This document shows positions 1-9,746 of a stretch of DNA of 64,000 nt, in pieces. Made by a program: the position numbers and the translations under genes. The stretch is taken from assembly GCA_001936135.1 (NCBI GenBank), contig CP012816.1:2849501-2913500 (forward strand), given 5' to 3'. Origin of the DNA: Saccharomycopsis fibuligera x Saccharomycopsis cf. fibuligera. Taxonomy: Eukaryota; Ascomycota; Saccharomycetes; Ascoideales; Saccharomycopsidaceae. The notes beneath the pieces were generated by a model. The model saw only the letters and a program-made list of their open reading frames with translations. It did not search any database and was not told the origin of the DNA. Numbering within the stretch: the first letter of the stretch is position 1; the number at the start of each line of letters is the position of its first letter.

Positions 1-296
1 TAACAATGCTTAGTGGGCGACGATTTTCCAGCCTTTGAGGAATTTGTTAGATGAAGATGAAATTTTCACTATTTAGGGACAGATCTATTGACAAATACGT
101 TCACTAACATTAGTAATTACATTTAACTGCGTTTAAATGCGAAATTATCAATAAAAATAAATAACTTCGATACTATTCACATACTTACACATAAAGATAC
201 TGTATCTAACGAGAAAAATTTTTATGAAAATTAGCAACAGAAAGCACAAATTCTCTTGCACAATTAATTTCTCAATTGATTTCTCAATTAAATATA

Positions 297-338
<42 letters not shown>

Positions 339-349
339 ACAACAAACCT
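1..349. other. Left edge, gene-free, with a poly-T run
   Basis: No supportable gene. The stretch lies downstream of the acyltransferase gene on the minus strand and is AT-rich. It ends in a run of about 35 T (299-333) directly before that gene's stop codon, so on the minus strand a poly-A run follows the stop. This may be part of its 3' untranslated region. Confidence 0.6.
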
Positions 350-2350
350 TTAAAACACCAAGTATAAAGAACACACTACCGCGGCTCCTGAGGCAATCCC
401 AATCCAGAAAACAATATTTCCTAAGTTCTTCTTACCTTTGAAAAATTTTGTTCGTGAAACTGCAATTAATGGTAGTTGATACATCTGCAACATAAACAAG
501 TAAAATCTTAACTTCCCAAATATAACATACATGACCAATTCATGGAACACCGAAGACAAGAAAAATGTAACCAAAGTAGCTGACTGACGGCTCAAGTGTA
601 GTGCGCTAATTGAACTGTGATAGACATGTCTCAATAAAAACTTATGCACTGGCGTGTTCCATAGTCTAGCAAACTCATCCCAAGTGACACAATTCCACCA
701 AGGACCATAGAAATCACGATCAGCAAATCTAGTTAATTCTGCAATTGCATTTAAGATTTGATCCCAGATTAAAAAGAAAACAAGAAAATATAAAAGAAAG
801 AAATGAGGCATCATGTCAAGCAACAAGAATGGATATTCACGGATCTTGTCCTCAAATGGCCGCTCTTTCATGTGCAACGCTTTTATGGCTAATGGATAAA
901 CTCCTTCCTGCGCAACAATAATCATTACACCAATAATTCCAAACACTCCCGATAGTTTGGAAATAAAATATCCCCAGCGAATTTTTTTGTTTCTAGGGTA
1001 TTCAATTTCATACACCACTGTTGGAAACATTGTATACAGGAAGAAGTTTTTAAAGGTAATATTGCGAGGAAACTTGTCTGCTTGGTTCACTGCATTTTGC
1101 TCTAGCTCAAATTTACAAAATTCAACACTGTGTTGTAAGATCTCTTTTGTTTTATCATCGGCAGCAGAATCTGCATCATCTGTAATTTTCTTTAAGTATC
1201 CTTCACTGAAAGCAAGTTCATCTTTGATTCTCCACAAATACCCGTTGTAAAAAGCAAAAGAATGCATCTTCATCAAGAACACTAAAGAGTGCAATATCAA
1301 AAAGACCTTACCAATCCATGGGTACTCACTGCTTTCCAACCACCATGTAACGCCACACAAGAAAAATATCTCAAATATGCTTTGCAAATAATATCCACAT
1401 TTCCTCCAGGTAATGATATTATTTTTGACAGCAAGTTGGATAACAACTGAAATGTACATTGTCAAGTAAAGAACCAAATCACACAAACCGATCCAAATAA
1501 TATCCTGAAAAAATATCTGTAGAATTCTAGATGTCAAAAAAGCATCTTTTAAACCTTTTCTTCTAATTGAATGGCTGGCAACATTGATCATGGACACTGC
1601 AACACCTAACCAGAATGGAGTGTAGAAACCAGAAAACTCTGACTCCTTGGCACTATCTGAATCCAAGATACTAGCAGTTTCGACGTGTTTCACATCAGAA
1701 AAGTTCGATCTTGGTATGCCATTTTTGTATCTAATTTTGTTTAGACGTACTACATCGGTAGTGACTTTCTTTAAATGTATCTTGTCGACATCACCTGGAA
1801 CATTAATAATTTTTATAGTTTCATGAGTTTGTAAATCTTGAGGATATTTAGAATCATCAAATTTATGAACATGTTTCGGGTTGTATATTTCACCACCACT
1901 ATGAGCTTTAGTCTCTTCTGATAGTAACTCATCATTAGCGTGCTCTTTATAACCATCCGGTGATTTATGGTTTGGTCTGTTATTGGCGGTGCTAGTATCA
2001 CCATTACTGGCCGTAGCAGCCGCACTATCGACAAGGTTGTTGTTATTAATACTAGGGGTTTGCGAGCCATTGGCACCAGCTTTAAACATAGCTTGCTTGA
2101 ATTTGATAGCATCGCTGCCTGAGACCTCAATCGGTTTGTCTTCAAGGTCGCTAGTGGAAACAGGCAAGTCCTTCAATGCATGGTCGGCAACTGGTTTGTC
2201 AACCTCATACAGATTGAGGGATGTTTCACTATCGTCAGTGTACTCGTGGTTTGTGCTTGCGACAATGCTCTTTCGATGTTTGGATATGCGGTCAAGCTTG
2301 TCAACTTTCAATTGGTTTTTTCTCTTATTGGAAGAACCTCCGGAAGACAT
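350..2350 (-). CDS. ARE2: Sterol O-acyltransferase (ARE1/ARE2 family, MBOAT)
   Basis: Esterifies sterols with acyl-CoA in the endoplasmic reticulum to make steryl esters for lipid droplets. The 666-residue length fits the yeast family (about 610-640). A hydrophilic Ser/Asn-rich N-terminus (about 1-230) is followed by many membrane segments. The C-terminal MBOAT core reads WNTPVHKFLLRHVY, then FFLSSVFHELVMYVIF with the expected catalytic His at about residue 603. Oddity: the family signature FYxDWWN reads FYGPWWN, with Pro550 in place of the usual Asp (codon CCT on the minus strand at 701-703). The neighbours BUD23 and IMG1 match the order beside S. cerevisiae ARE1, and RCF2 further right matches the order beside ARE2, so this looks like the single pre-duplication ARE gene. 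Either symbol would be arbitrary. The family call is certain; activity given the Pro is not. Confidence 0.93.
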   Translation of the reverse strand: MSSGGSSNKRKNQLKVDKLDRISKHRKSIVASTNHEYTDDSETSLNLYEVDKPVADHALKDLPVSTSDLEDKPIEVSGSDAIKFKQAMFKAGANGSQTPSINNNNLVDSAAATASNGDTSTANNRPNHKSPDGYKEHANDELLSEETKAHSGGEIYNPKHVHKFDDSKYPQDLQTHETIKIINVPGDVDKIHLKKVTTDVVRLNKIRYKNGIPRSNFSDVKHVETASILDSDSAKESEFSGFYTPFWLGVAVSMINVASHSIRRKGLKDAFLTSRILQIFFQDIIWIGLCDLVLYLTMYISVVIQLAVKNNIITWRKCGYYLQSIFEIFFLCGVTWWLESSEYPWIGKVFLILHSLVFLMKMHSFAFYNGYLWRIKDELAFSEGYLKKITDDADSAADDKTKEILQHSVEFCKFELEQNAVNQADKFPRNITFKNFFLYTMFPTVVYEIEYPRNKKIRWGYFISKLSGVFGIIGVMIIVAQEGVYPLAIKALHMKERPFEDKIREYPFLLLDMMPHFFLLYFLVFFLIWDQILNAIAELTRFADRDFYGPWWNCVTWDEFARLWNTPVHKFLLRHVYHSSISALHLSRQSATLVTFFLSSVFHELVMYVIFGKLRFYLFMLQMYQLPLIAVSRTKFFKGKKNLGNIVFWIGIASGAAVVCSLYLVF

Positions 2351-2681
2351 AATACTTGTGCTAGCGTTGAGTTAAAAGAGATTGATTGGTTTTGTGGGCT
2401 ATGCGGATTTTGTAGGTCACCAGTGGTATACAGTTGAATAACAATGGGCTTGATGGAAGTTGAAAAGCAGACTGAATAGCTTGTTTTAAATTAGCTGACG
2501 ACCGATAACACAACTCAGGGATGTGATATTATTATCAGGGAATGACAAATGAGCGTTAAGTTAAGTCTTCTCGTTTTGTCAGTTTGGCACTCGCAGCCGA
2601 TTGAAGGCTTGCTCATCTGTGTCTGCGTAGATTCCGGCTTACATCAGTGTGTAGTAAGCAGTTCATCGGCAAAAGCAGAAA

Positions 2682-2718
<37 letters not shown>

Positions 2719-2853
2719 AAATAAAATAAAATAAAATAAAAAAATAAAAATTTTATGGCATAGACAGTGGCCAAAGCGTTTGAAAGACTACAAGGACTGT
2801 TGTTTCATAGTAACAGTTACCAGCAACAAAACAGCACTACATTAATAGTCACA
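2351..2853. promoter_or_regulatory. Divergent ARE/BUD23 promoter with PAC and RRPE-like elements
   Basis: About 500 bp between two divergent genes. CTCATC at 2612-2617 is the reverse complement of the PAC core GATGAG, and AAAAATTTT at 2746-2754 matches the RRPE element. The two together mark ribosome-biogenesis genes in yeasts, which fits BUD23. A 34-A run (2683-2716) followed by AAAAT repeats (2717-2750) would be nucleosome-depleting. The motifs are seen directly; the regulation is inferred. Confidence 0.5.
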
Positions 2854-3660
2854 ATGTCAAGACCTGAGCAATTGGCTCCGCCAGATATCTTCTATAATGA
2901 TGACGAGTCTCGCAAGTACACCGAGTCCACTCGTGTGCAGCACATTCAAGCCAAGATGACCTTCAGAGCTCTCGAGCTACTCAACTTGTCCAAACAGGAT
3001 AGCTTCATACTAGACATAGGCTGTGGGTCTGGCTTGTCTGGCGAGATATTGACAGAAGAAGGCTATCAGTGGGTGGGCATGGACATTTCCGCCTCTATGC
3101 TTGCTACTGCTTTGAACAGAGAAGTAGACGGTGATCTATTTTTGGCTGATATGGGCGCTGGTATACCTTTTAGACCAGGTTCTTTTGATGCTGCTGTCTC
3201 CATCTCTGCTATACAATGGCTATGCAATGCTGACTCTACAGACGCAGATCCAAAGTATAGATTGAAACGGTTTTTCGATACGCTATATTCCTGTTTGAAA
3301 AGAGGTGGTAAGTTTGTAGCTCAGTTTTATCCACAGAATGAGCAGCAGTTGGAGTCTATTACTTCAGCAGCCAAAGTTTCTGGCTTTGGCGGTGGTATAG
3401 TATTAGATGATCCTGAAAGCAAGAAGAACAAGAAATACTATTTAGTTTTAACTGCAGGGCAAGCCGAAAAGCAAATCAATCTAGAAGGAGTCACTATGGA
3501 TGCACCAGACAGAAATAAGAAGATGACTAAGAAAGAAAGAAAAGTTCTAGAGTCTAAGAGAGATTACATCATGAGAAAGAAGGAGTTGAACAAGAGAAGA
3601 GGTAAACATGTTGCGAAGGACTCCAAGTTCACTGGGCGTAGAAGACGTCCTCGTTTCTGA
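2854..3660 (+). CDS. BUD23: 18S rRNA (guanine-N7) methyltransferase Bud23
   Basis: Methylates a guanine in 18S rRNA during small-subunit maturation, working with Trm112 in the nucleus. The 268 residues are close to the usual 270-275. The chosen start gives MSRPEQLAPPDIFYND, the family's typical beginning; the open frame extends 29 codons upstream but has no ATG there. SAM-binding motif I is LDIGCGSGLSGE around residues 52-63. The C-terminus is strongly basic (KKMTKKERK to the end, GRRRRPRF), as in the WBSCR22/Bud23 C-terminal domain. It is divergent from ARE and followed by IMG1, the same neighbours as in S. cerevisiae chromosome III. Upstream PAC/RRPE-like motifs suggest co-regulation with ribosome-biogenesis genes. 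Confidence 0.95.
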   Translation: MSRPEQLAPPDIFYNDDESRKYTESTRVQHIQAKMTFRALELLNLSKQDSFILDIGCGSGLSGEILTEEGYQWVGMDISASMLATALNREVDGDLFLADMGAGIPFRPGSFDAAVSISAIQWLCNADSTDADPKYRLKRFFDTLYSCLKRGGKFVAQFYPQNEQQLESITSAAKVSGFGGGIVLDDPESKKNKKYYLVLTAGQAEKQINLEGVTMDAPDRNKKMTKKERKVLESKRDYIMRKKELNKRRGKHVAKDSKFTGRRRRPRF

Positions 3661-4143
3661 AATTTTGATCTCCGCTTGCATTTGATTTTTATTTTTCTAC
3701 TTTATTCTCACGCCTTTTAATTTTGTATTCATTCTATTTTCTTTCTTTTCGTCCTTGCGGATTCATCATGGTGTAATCATTAAGGTTTAGTTCTAGGGAT
3801 TCAGTTTTTTGTTTTTTGTTTTTGCATTTATTTTTAGTTATCTTGAATGTATCATATAATACTATTTTAATATTACCGAAGGTACTCTTACATTTACATT
3901 TGTGGTAGTAATTATAGTTGTTGTGTGTTAAGCAATAAGTGGCGTGTGGAGACTCATTTTTGCTAATCGCACTCTGATTGAAGCGTTTTTTTTTTCGTTT
4001 GAAATCAAAATGAAAAAATATTGAAAAACGCAAAATGCAAAATGCAAAAAGCAAACAAGAAAACACAATTTCCATGACACTGAAATAGAAGTGATAAAAT
4101 AGTTTCTTGCTAATATTGCTGCTGCTATCTTGGTACTATTTAT
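3661..4143. other. Intergenic BUD23-IMG1, no gene seen
   Basis: AT-rich spacer holding the BUD23 3' region and the IMG1 promoter. A 113-codon minus-strand frame (3734-4075) is low-complexity and matches nothing known to me. No RNA gene or clear regulatory motif was recognised. Confidence 0.5.
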
Positions 4144-4683
4144 ATGATGTTTGCTCTCAAATACTCAGTGCTAAGATCCCCAGCACCAAGAGCTGCCGTG
4201 GCGCAAGTCTCTCAAAGAGCCACATACATTGTGCCAACCAAGCAAAGAAGAACAATAACTGTTTATGAGCCACTCCCAGATGCTCATAAAGGAAAGATTA
4301 TAATGGACACTATTCGCGAATCTTTGTTTGAAAAATACGATCCTTCTGGCTGGAGAAGAAATTTAATTAACAAAAAAAATCCGGACTGCTTGCGCAGCGG
4401 AGACATTATACGAGTAAATTACAAAAATCAGCCAAATAATAGTTTTATGGGTTACGTGCTCGCTATCGACAGAAATGGCCCAGACTCCACCATTTTGCTT
4501 AGAAACAAAGTTACCAAAGTTGGTGTGGAAATGAGAATTTCATTGTTTAATCCAATAATTGAAAGAATCGATATTGTTAAGAGACCAGCTAAGTATAACG
4601 GCAGAAACAGACACTACTATATCAGAGACACCAGACTCGATGTCGACGATTTGGAAGCTTTGGCTAAAAAGAGACGTATTTGA
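4144..4683 (+). CDS. IMG1: Mitochondrial large-subunit ribosomal protein bL19m (Img1)
   Basis: Structural protein of the mitochondrial 54S ribosomal subunit, bacterial L19 family. At 179 residues it is close to S. cerevisiae Img1 (169). The first 30 or so residues are basic and Ser/Ala-rich without acids (ALKYSVLRSPAPRAAVAQ), as in a mitochondrial presequence. The L19 core follows: LRSGDIIRVNYKNQP, FMGYVLAIDRNGPDSTILLR, VGVEMRISLFNPIIERIDIV and the basic end RNRHYYIRDTRLDVDDL. Two ATGs are adjacent (4144 and 4147), and either may be used. Its position beside BUD23 agrees with S. cerevisiae YCR046C-YCR047C. Confidence 0.94.
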   Translation: MMFALKYSVLRSPAPRAAVAQVSQRATYIVPTKQRRTITVYEPLPDAHKGKIIMDTIRESLFEKYDPSGWRRNLINKKNPDCLRSGDIIRVNYKNQPNNSFMGYVLAIDRNGPDSTILLRNKVTKVGVEMRISLFNPIIERIDIVKRPAKYNGRNRHYYIRDTRLDVDDLEALAKKRRI

Positions 4684-5235
4684 ATATGGACGACCAGCAG
4701 GTTGAACATTGAACACACAATGTTTACTAAATCTAACATATTATCAACAGTAGCAAAAGTGGCAATGGTAGATAATTGGCCGTAGTTTTGTATCTCGTGA
4801 GGAATGCACTATCAGGAATAGACCAAATTATTATTTATTATGTATATAGCTCTTCCTTTTGTTGGACGATAGATATTTTCTCAAAACGTGTATTTTTTTA
4901 TAAGTGTTAATATATGTAGAGGACAGAATGTAGTACATTAAGATTCTTTACTTTTGATTGCAGAAAAGCTTTCATTCATATGTAGTAACAGCCATTTCTG
5001 TTGGCTTCCAACTCTTAGTCAAAATACCTATTTTTACTTTTTTTTCGTTACAAGTTAGGTCTTCAGCATGACTGTTCTCTGATGAGCATGCAGTGTCGGC
5101 ATATCTTAAGAAATTTGATTTCAAGGGATTTTATTTATTGTTCCGCGAAATATGCGAAACTGTTCTTCGAAGTTTACAAATATTGAGCTCTACTTTTAGT
5201 ATTCCCTTAATATTGTTCAAGTTTAGCCTATTGTA
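4684..5235. other. Intergenic, no gene seen
   Basis: AT-rich spacer between IMG1 and the next plus-strand gene. It contains the IMG1 3' region and presumably the promoter of the intron-containing gene at 5236. No RNA gene or repeat was noticed. Confidence 0.5.
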
Positions 5236-5937
5236 ATGGAGAATGACATCAGACAAGTATACCAAGAGTATAAGACCTTCTTCAAAGATGCAAAGTTGGT
5301 GAATCTGTTCAACGTGACCAACAATAGCAGCACTGGCTCCACAGGAACTACCAACAAATCTCTGCGATTATCGTACCTCAACCCTAAACCATTATTTGAT
5401 AGCGAAAACGGGAACATCAAACTAAATGAAACTAAATTGATTACCGATACAGAATCCGACGCAAGAGCCCCATTTTCTGGACTTTTTATTGAGGTGACAA
5501 CATTGGAAGGTGGAGTGTATAAGGTGTTTGCCAATACTAGCGGTTGGTTTGTAAGTATAGCAAATAAAGCAAACGTGGTTATTACAAAAATCATAGAACT
5601 AACCTATGTTAATATGTAGTACCAAATCCTTGATAATCCATCTGTCAGTAATGCAGAAAACACCATTATCAACAAAAAGACCACTGAAGAAAACCCAGCT
5701 AGATTCATAATATCAACCGCCGATCAGAAGGATGCTCAAACGACTATTAAAAATAATGCTAAGCTGAACAGTTTGGGATCCTCTTCTTACTCAATTATGT
5801 ATGAGACTTTTGAGGCCCTAGCGATGTCAATTTCCACAGCTTTCAAGAGAAAATGGAACAACGTTTTGCTTTCCAAGCTTTCTCAGCTCAGCGATGGACA
5901 AACGTTACATAGCGTTGAAAATAAAGACTGTCACTGA
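5236..5937 (+). CDS. Unrecognised two-exon gene (about 210 residues)
   Basis: I do not recognise this protein. Exon 1 (5236-5550) runs 105 codons into GTAAGT. An intron with branch-like ACTAAC and a TAG acceptor follows, and exon 2 (5620-5937) continues in frame for 105 more codons to TGA. The spliced protein has a predicted N-terminal helix (DIRQVYQEYKTFFKDAKLV), a Ser/Thr/Asn loop, a beta-like segment (SGLFIEVTTLEGGVYKVF) and a C-terminal helical stretch (YSIMYETFEALAMSIST then FKRKWNNVLLSKL). There is no signal peptide or membrane segment. Without splicing, exon 1 reads into stop codons in the intron. It sits where S. cerevisiae has nothing equivalent between IMG1 and RRT12. The gene model is well supported; the function is unknown. 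A small complex subunit (kinetochore, Mediator or meiotic) is possible but unproven. Confidence 0.68.
5551..5619 (+). other. Spliceosomal intron (69 bp)
   Basis: Donor GTAAGT at 5551, branch-like ACTAAC at 5598-5603, acceptor ATGTAG ending at 5619. Removing it joins codon TTT to TAC and keeps the frame open for a further 105 codons. Confidence 0.75.
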
Positions 5938-6523
5938 TAGAACCAAAGCGCTCATGACGACTAAAAATAACAGTGTTTCAAATGATGGTTACAATTTGTT
6001 CATTTGTTTGTTTTTTCGTCTTCTTCTATTTTTACTAGAGCAAGAGCGGCAGAGAATTTGTGTTGAAATTATTTAAATACAGTACATGATACAGCCAATT
6101 CCACATACTTCGATCTGCCAGCGATGTCCATTTCCAGATTTCGTCTTTTGAAGCAGTCAGTAGCAATATGTCTACGTCAGTGTAAAAGCCCATCAAATTG
6201 TAATTTCCATTCACCAAACTTCAACCAAGAATTAAATAAACATCATTATAAAGCAAGAACAGCAAAGAATGAAAAAAGAAAAAAAAAAGCTAAAAATAAA
6301 ACAAAAAGAGGTTAAACTAGCCAAGTTGATGATATACAGAGATAGCCGATGCAATATAGAGAAAAGTGAAAAATTACTATTTCGAGCGATAATTTTTGTA
6401 ATATATTCACCATGTTATTAAATATTTAAGTCTTCTCTGGTGAAGTAAATAGAATGTAGTGAATTTATGAAATAGGCCTTGTCCGTATGTCTATTAGTTT
6501 ATTAAATAAAACGTTTATACTTT
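5938..6523. other. Convergent 3' spacer, no gene seen
   Basis: AT-rich spacer between the ends of the plus-strand two-exon gene and the first RCF2 copy. Short open frames of about 60 codons occur on both strands, with no recognisable protein. No RNA gene was seen. Confidence 0.5.
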
Positions 6524-7198
6524 TTAGTCAGCTTTCTGTTTCTCTTTTTGACCCTCGTTTCTCTTGATACTGGTGGATTGGCCTCTAGCCAATTCTGCTT
6601 TTTCTTCATCAGCAACCAAATCTTTCCAAGTGTCGTCGATACTATCTGATTGTTTTTTGTTATTGTTTTGCTTTTCCAACTTTTCTTCATAAACGTTCAA
6701 ACCAATAGACGCGAGCAACAACCCAACGGTTAAGAACTGGGCGTAGACTCTTGCTTGGACAATCTTTTGTGAAGGGGTCATAACTGGATCTCTATCAACA
6801 AATACCCATGAGCCGTACATCGAAGCAGCCCAAGCCCCCACAATGATCTTGTATTTATGAGCAGAAAGTGTCTCAATAGTTTTGTCCTTAAATGACAATG
6901 CTTTCCATCTCTTCAACTCATTAATGTGCCTTTCGGCTACCCTTTCGTCATTACTGTACATCTTCTTATCAAAATTAATAGATGCAAGCTCTGCTGCTAC
7001 CGAAGCCCCAAATGTTGGTGGAGCAATCTTAAGAGCGGTTCTAAATGCGGTTGGGAGTTTGCCAATAGCTGGGAATCTTCTTTTACCAAAAGTGAAAATT
7101 AATGTTGATATTGCTGCACCCCCAATGGCGCCCTTTAAACCACCATAGGCAACCATTTCATTGTGGGCTGAAATTTCTTCGTCTGTCAAAATCTTCAT
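6524..7198 (-). CDS. RCF2: Respiratory supercomplex factor 2, copy A (HIG1 domain)
   Basis: Inner mitochondrial membrane protein that associates with cytochrome c oxidase and the III-IV supercomplex. Its 224 residues match S. cerevisiae Rcf2/Aim38 (224). It begins MKILTDEEISAHNEM, very like yeast Rcf2 (MKILTQDEIEAH). N-terminal membrane segments (about 20-70) are followed by the HIG1 region: KYKIIVGAWAASMYGSWVFV and KIVQARVYAQFLTVGLLLAS at about 112-170. The charged tail is rich in Lys, Gln and Glu. A second full-length copy lies 1.24 kb upstream in the same orientation. The two share long identical protein stretches in the HIG1 region but differ in the N-terminal third and the tail. Two CCAAT boxes lie upstream (7422, 7604), as expected for Hap-regulated respiratory genes. 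Confidence 0.93.
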   Translation of the reverse strand: MKILTDEEISAHNEMVAYGGLKGAIGGAAISTLIFTFGKRRFPAIGKLPTAFRTALKIAPPTFGASVAAELASINFDKKMYSNDERVAERHINELKRWKALSFKDKTIETLSAHKYKIIVGAWAASMYGSWVFVDRDPVMTPSQKIVQARVYAQFLTVGLLLASIGLNVYEEKLEKQNNNKKQSDSIDDTWKDLVADEEKAELARGQSTSIKRNEGQKEKQKAD

Positions 7199-8441
7199 TG
7201 CGCGATTTATTTGGAATTAAAAGTTTTTTCTAAATTGTAAACGTACTGTTAGCAGGTGTTCGTACAGCTCAAATACAGGAAAAAGAAAACGAAGCGAAAA
7301 GAGAAGAGTAGAGCAGAGAGGCGAAATATAAAAGAAAAGAGCAAAAAAAAAAAGAGTGGACTGCCAAAGAAAAAAAATAGGCTGATTTGCGGTGCTTCGG
7401 AGCTTTCAGTTCAAATAAAAGCCAATCGGCACTGCTCGCAAAGAGACGCAAAACAGCGTATGCAGCGCAGAATTGTGTGACACTAACTGCCAGGGCCGCG
7501 AAAACCGAAATATACCTCACTAAAATTTTACTTGTGCCGCGATGCTGGCAATCTTCGCACTGCACTTGGTGCTAATATATTACCAGGAAACTGGCCCTCA
7601 CTACCAATTATTTGTGTTCGTATATGTAGCACCAACGAAAAACTGCCATAGGAATGTTCCCATTAATGCGTGTTGCAGGACAGTGAAACGCCTCGGTTGA
7701 CAAAGTAGTTTGTTGATGTTGTACCCATGCTATTTTTGTATAGAGCAACCGAGCATCGCGTCATCAGCAAGAGTTGCAAATCTTGCTATTTGGCAACTTT
7801 ATACCACACCAAGCCAGTCAGCTTAAGTTTAAAGGGGAAATTACGTAACGGTTTCCAGTAAAGTTACCCATATACCTGAGGTATATCGGAAAAATTATCA
7901 AGTGGTACGCAGAAAAAGAAACGTTGTAGCGAACAACGTCCATAAAAGGAAAAACTCCGCGAAGTTTATCCCGAGATTATCAATTCAGCAACTGCAGTCC
8001 TTCAGCATGCTTCTGCCAAAACATCACAGCATGGCTGTATCAAAGGTAACTGTGGTGTTTAGCTAACAGTGCCTTAGAATACTATTACAATTGAGAAAGT
8101 TTGACGGCAGGCTGTATCGAAAAAATCTATTAGGCTTTCGCATACAGCTAACTTAACATTGCAACACAGCAAAAAGCAGCACAGCAAAAAGCAGCACTAT
8201 TTGATTCTCTACAACATTGTTATGCTCAAATTTGAGGTAAACATGTTTCGACAACAAGCGAAAGCTTAGATTCTATACAAAATTAAAAAATCTCAGATAA
8301 AATGATAATAAATAAATACGTAAAATCCGAAATTAATTCGAAATTAAGATGCAAACACCTTCGTACCAAGCTAATAACACTTTTTGATTAACCGCAAGAC
8401 TATGCAAACATTTTCTAATTGAACAGATCAGTATGTTGCTT
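7199..8441. promoter_or_regulatory. RCF2 copy A upstream region with CCAAT boxes
   Basis: The 1.24 kb between the tandem RCF2 copies has no supportable gene. CCAAT pentamers stand at 7422-7426 and 7604-7608, about 220 and 400 bp upstream of the copy A start, consistent with Hap2/3/4/5 control. A 15-bp unit, CACAGCAAAAAGCAG, is repeated in tandem at 8165-8194. The spacer does not visibly repeat the other RCF2 flank, so the duplication is old. Confidence 0.4.
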
Positions 8442-9116
8442 CTAAAGCGTGGCGGTATTTATGTCATTATTAGTCTTTGAACTTTTCTTCTCGTTTGCAG
8501 ACTTTAGTTCTGCTTCTTCTTCTTGAGCCACAATGTCCTTCCAACCATCTTCTAAAATCCTGTGTGTTTGCTTTTTATTATTTCCTTCTTTTTCTAACTT
8601 CTCTTCATATACACTCAACCCAATAGAAGCAAGCAACAACCCCACAGTCAAAAACTGGGCGTAAACTCTGGCTTGGACGATTTTTTGAGATTTTGTCATT
8701 ATCTGATCCCTGTCCACAAAAACCCAAGAGCCATACATTGAAGCAGCCCAAGCCCCAACAATGATCTTGTATTTGTGAGCACTAAGTGTTTCAACAACTT
8801 TATCTTGTATTGGAAGCGATCTCCATCGACGCATTTCCTCCAAGTTGCGTTGTGCTTGAAGATCATCACTACTGTACATCGTCTTGTCAAAATTTATAGA
8901 GCCAAGCTCTGCCATCACAGTAGCCCCAAATGTTGGCGGAGAGATCATAAGGGCAGTTCTGAACGCAGTTGGAAGTTTTCCAAGTGCTGGGTACCTTTTT
9001 CTACCAAAGGTAAACATCAACGTGGAAACTACTGCGCCAGCAATCCCACCTTTCAAAGCGCCAAGAGCTACCATTTCGTTATGTGCAGAAAGTTCTTCGT
9101 CAGTTACGATCTTCAT
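8442..9116 (-). CDS. RCF2: Respiratory supercomplex factor 2, copy B (HIG1 domain)
   Basis: Second RCF2 gene, also 224 residues, starting MKIVTDEELSAHNEM. The HIG1 core from LSAHKYKIIVGAWAAS through VFVDRD, and again KSQKIVQARVYAQF to YEEKLEK, is nearly identical to copy A. The N-terminal third (GALKGGIAGAVVSTLMF versus GGLKGAIGGAAISTLIF) and the tail (EEEAELKSANEKKSSK) have diverged. Many differences between the genes are synonymous, so both appear to be under purifying selection. No CCAAT box was seen in its upstream region, unlike copy A, so different regulation such as oxygen or carbon-source isoforms is possible. That last point is inference. Confidence 0.93.
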   Translation of the reverse strand: MKIVTDEELSAHNEMVALGALKGGIAGAVVSTLMFTFGRKRYPALGKLPTAFRTALMISPPTFGATVMAELGSINFDKTMYSSDDLQAQRNLEEMRRWRSLPIQDKVVETLSAHKYKIIVGAWAASMYGSWVFVDRDQIMTKSQKIVQARVYAQFLTVGLLLASIGLSVYEEKLEKEGNNKKQTHRILEDGWKDIVAQEEEAELKSANEKKSSKTNNDINTATL

Positions 9117-9746
9117 TATTGTAGTGATATGCTGCTGTAAAGCTATTTTATTTTGCTATTTGATTCGGGAGACGGTTTTTAAAAATTAAAAAGAAATTTC
9201 ATGAAAAGAGTTCTAACTTGGCTGTGTTAGAACGCATAAAACCGAGTAAAGCTGACTGTGTACAAAAAAAAAAAAAAAAAAAAAAAAAAAACTTTCATAA
9301 AAGTTGACTTTTCTCGTTTCTTATTCATCGTTTTATAACCTTCACTAGCAGAGTCCCTAAATATAGGTTATACCGACAATTCACAACCAGCTCACGCGCC
9401 TGACACTTTTGCGCGAGTTTTTCAAAGGCCTATACTGATTGATGTTAACATCATGCAGGAATTCAAATCCCGAAATACGTCAGCCCATATAAACGAGAAA
9501 ATTTCCTTCGTGCATGACTAACGCCGCAAAATTTAAAAGCCTCTTATGGTACACGCATAACGCGGACTGTCTCGTTGGCAATAGATCTGGTCATCGGTAG
9601 CCAGGTACTTTGAACCTGAGTGCAGAAACTGTTGCTTGGATCCATCAGGTCCGAACTACGATTGTATGTACACCACTCAATAATAATACTATTGAAGAAA
9701 TACAAAAATAAAACTCTATAAACTTTACCGGGTTCACACTAATTCC
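9117..9746. other. Intergenic RCF2B-RRT12, no gene seen
   Basis: Promoter region of RCF2 copy B and 3' region of the subtilase gene. A 28-A run lies at 9264-9291. A tRNA B-box-like string near 9471 was examined and not accepted. No gene seen. Confidence 0.5.

Noticed and set aside
3734-4075. 113-codon minus-strand frame between BUD23 and IMG1
   Set aside because: Lys/Asn/Phe-rich translation of AT-rich spacer, no recognisable motif.
9440-9500. tRNA-like B box (AATTCAAATCC) near 9470
   Set aside because: No matching A box, no acceptor stem pairing and no anticodon arm could be drawn. No other tRNA candidate passed either.
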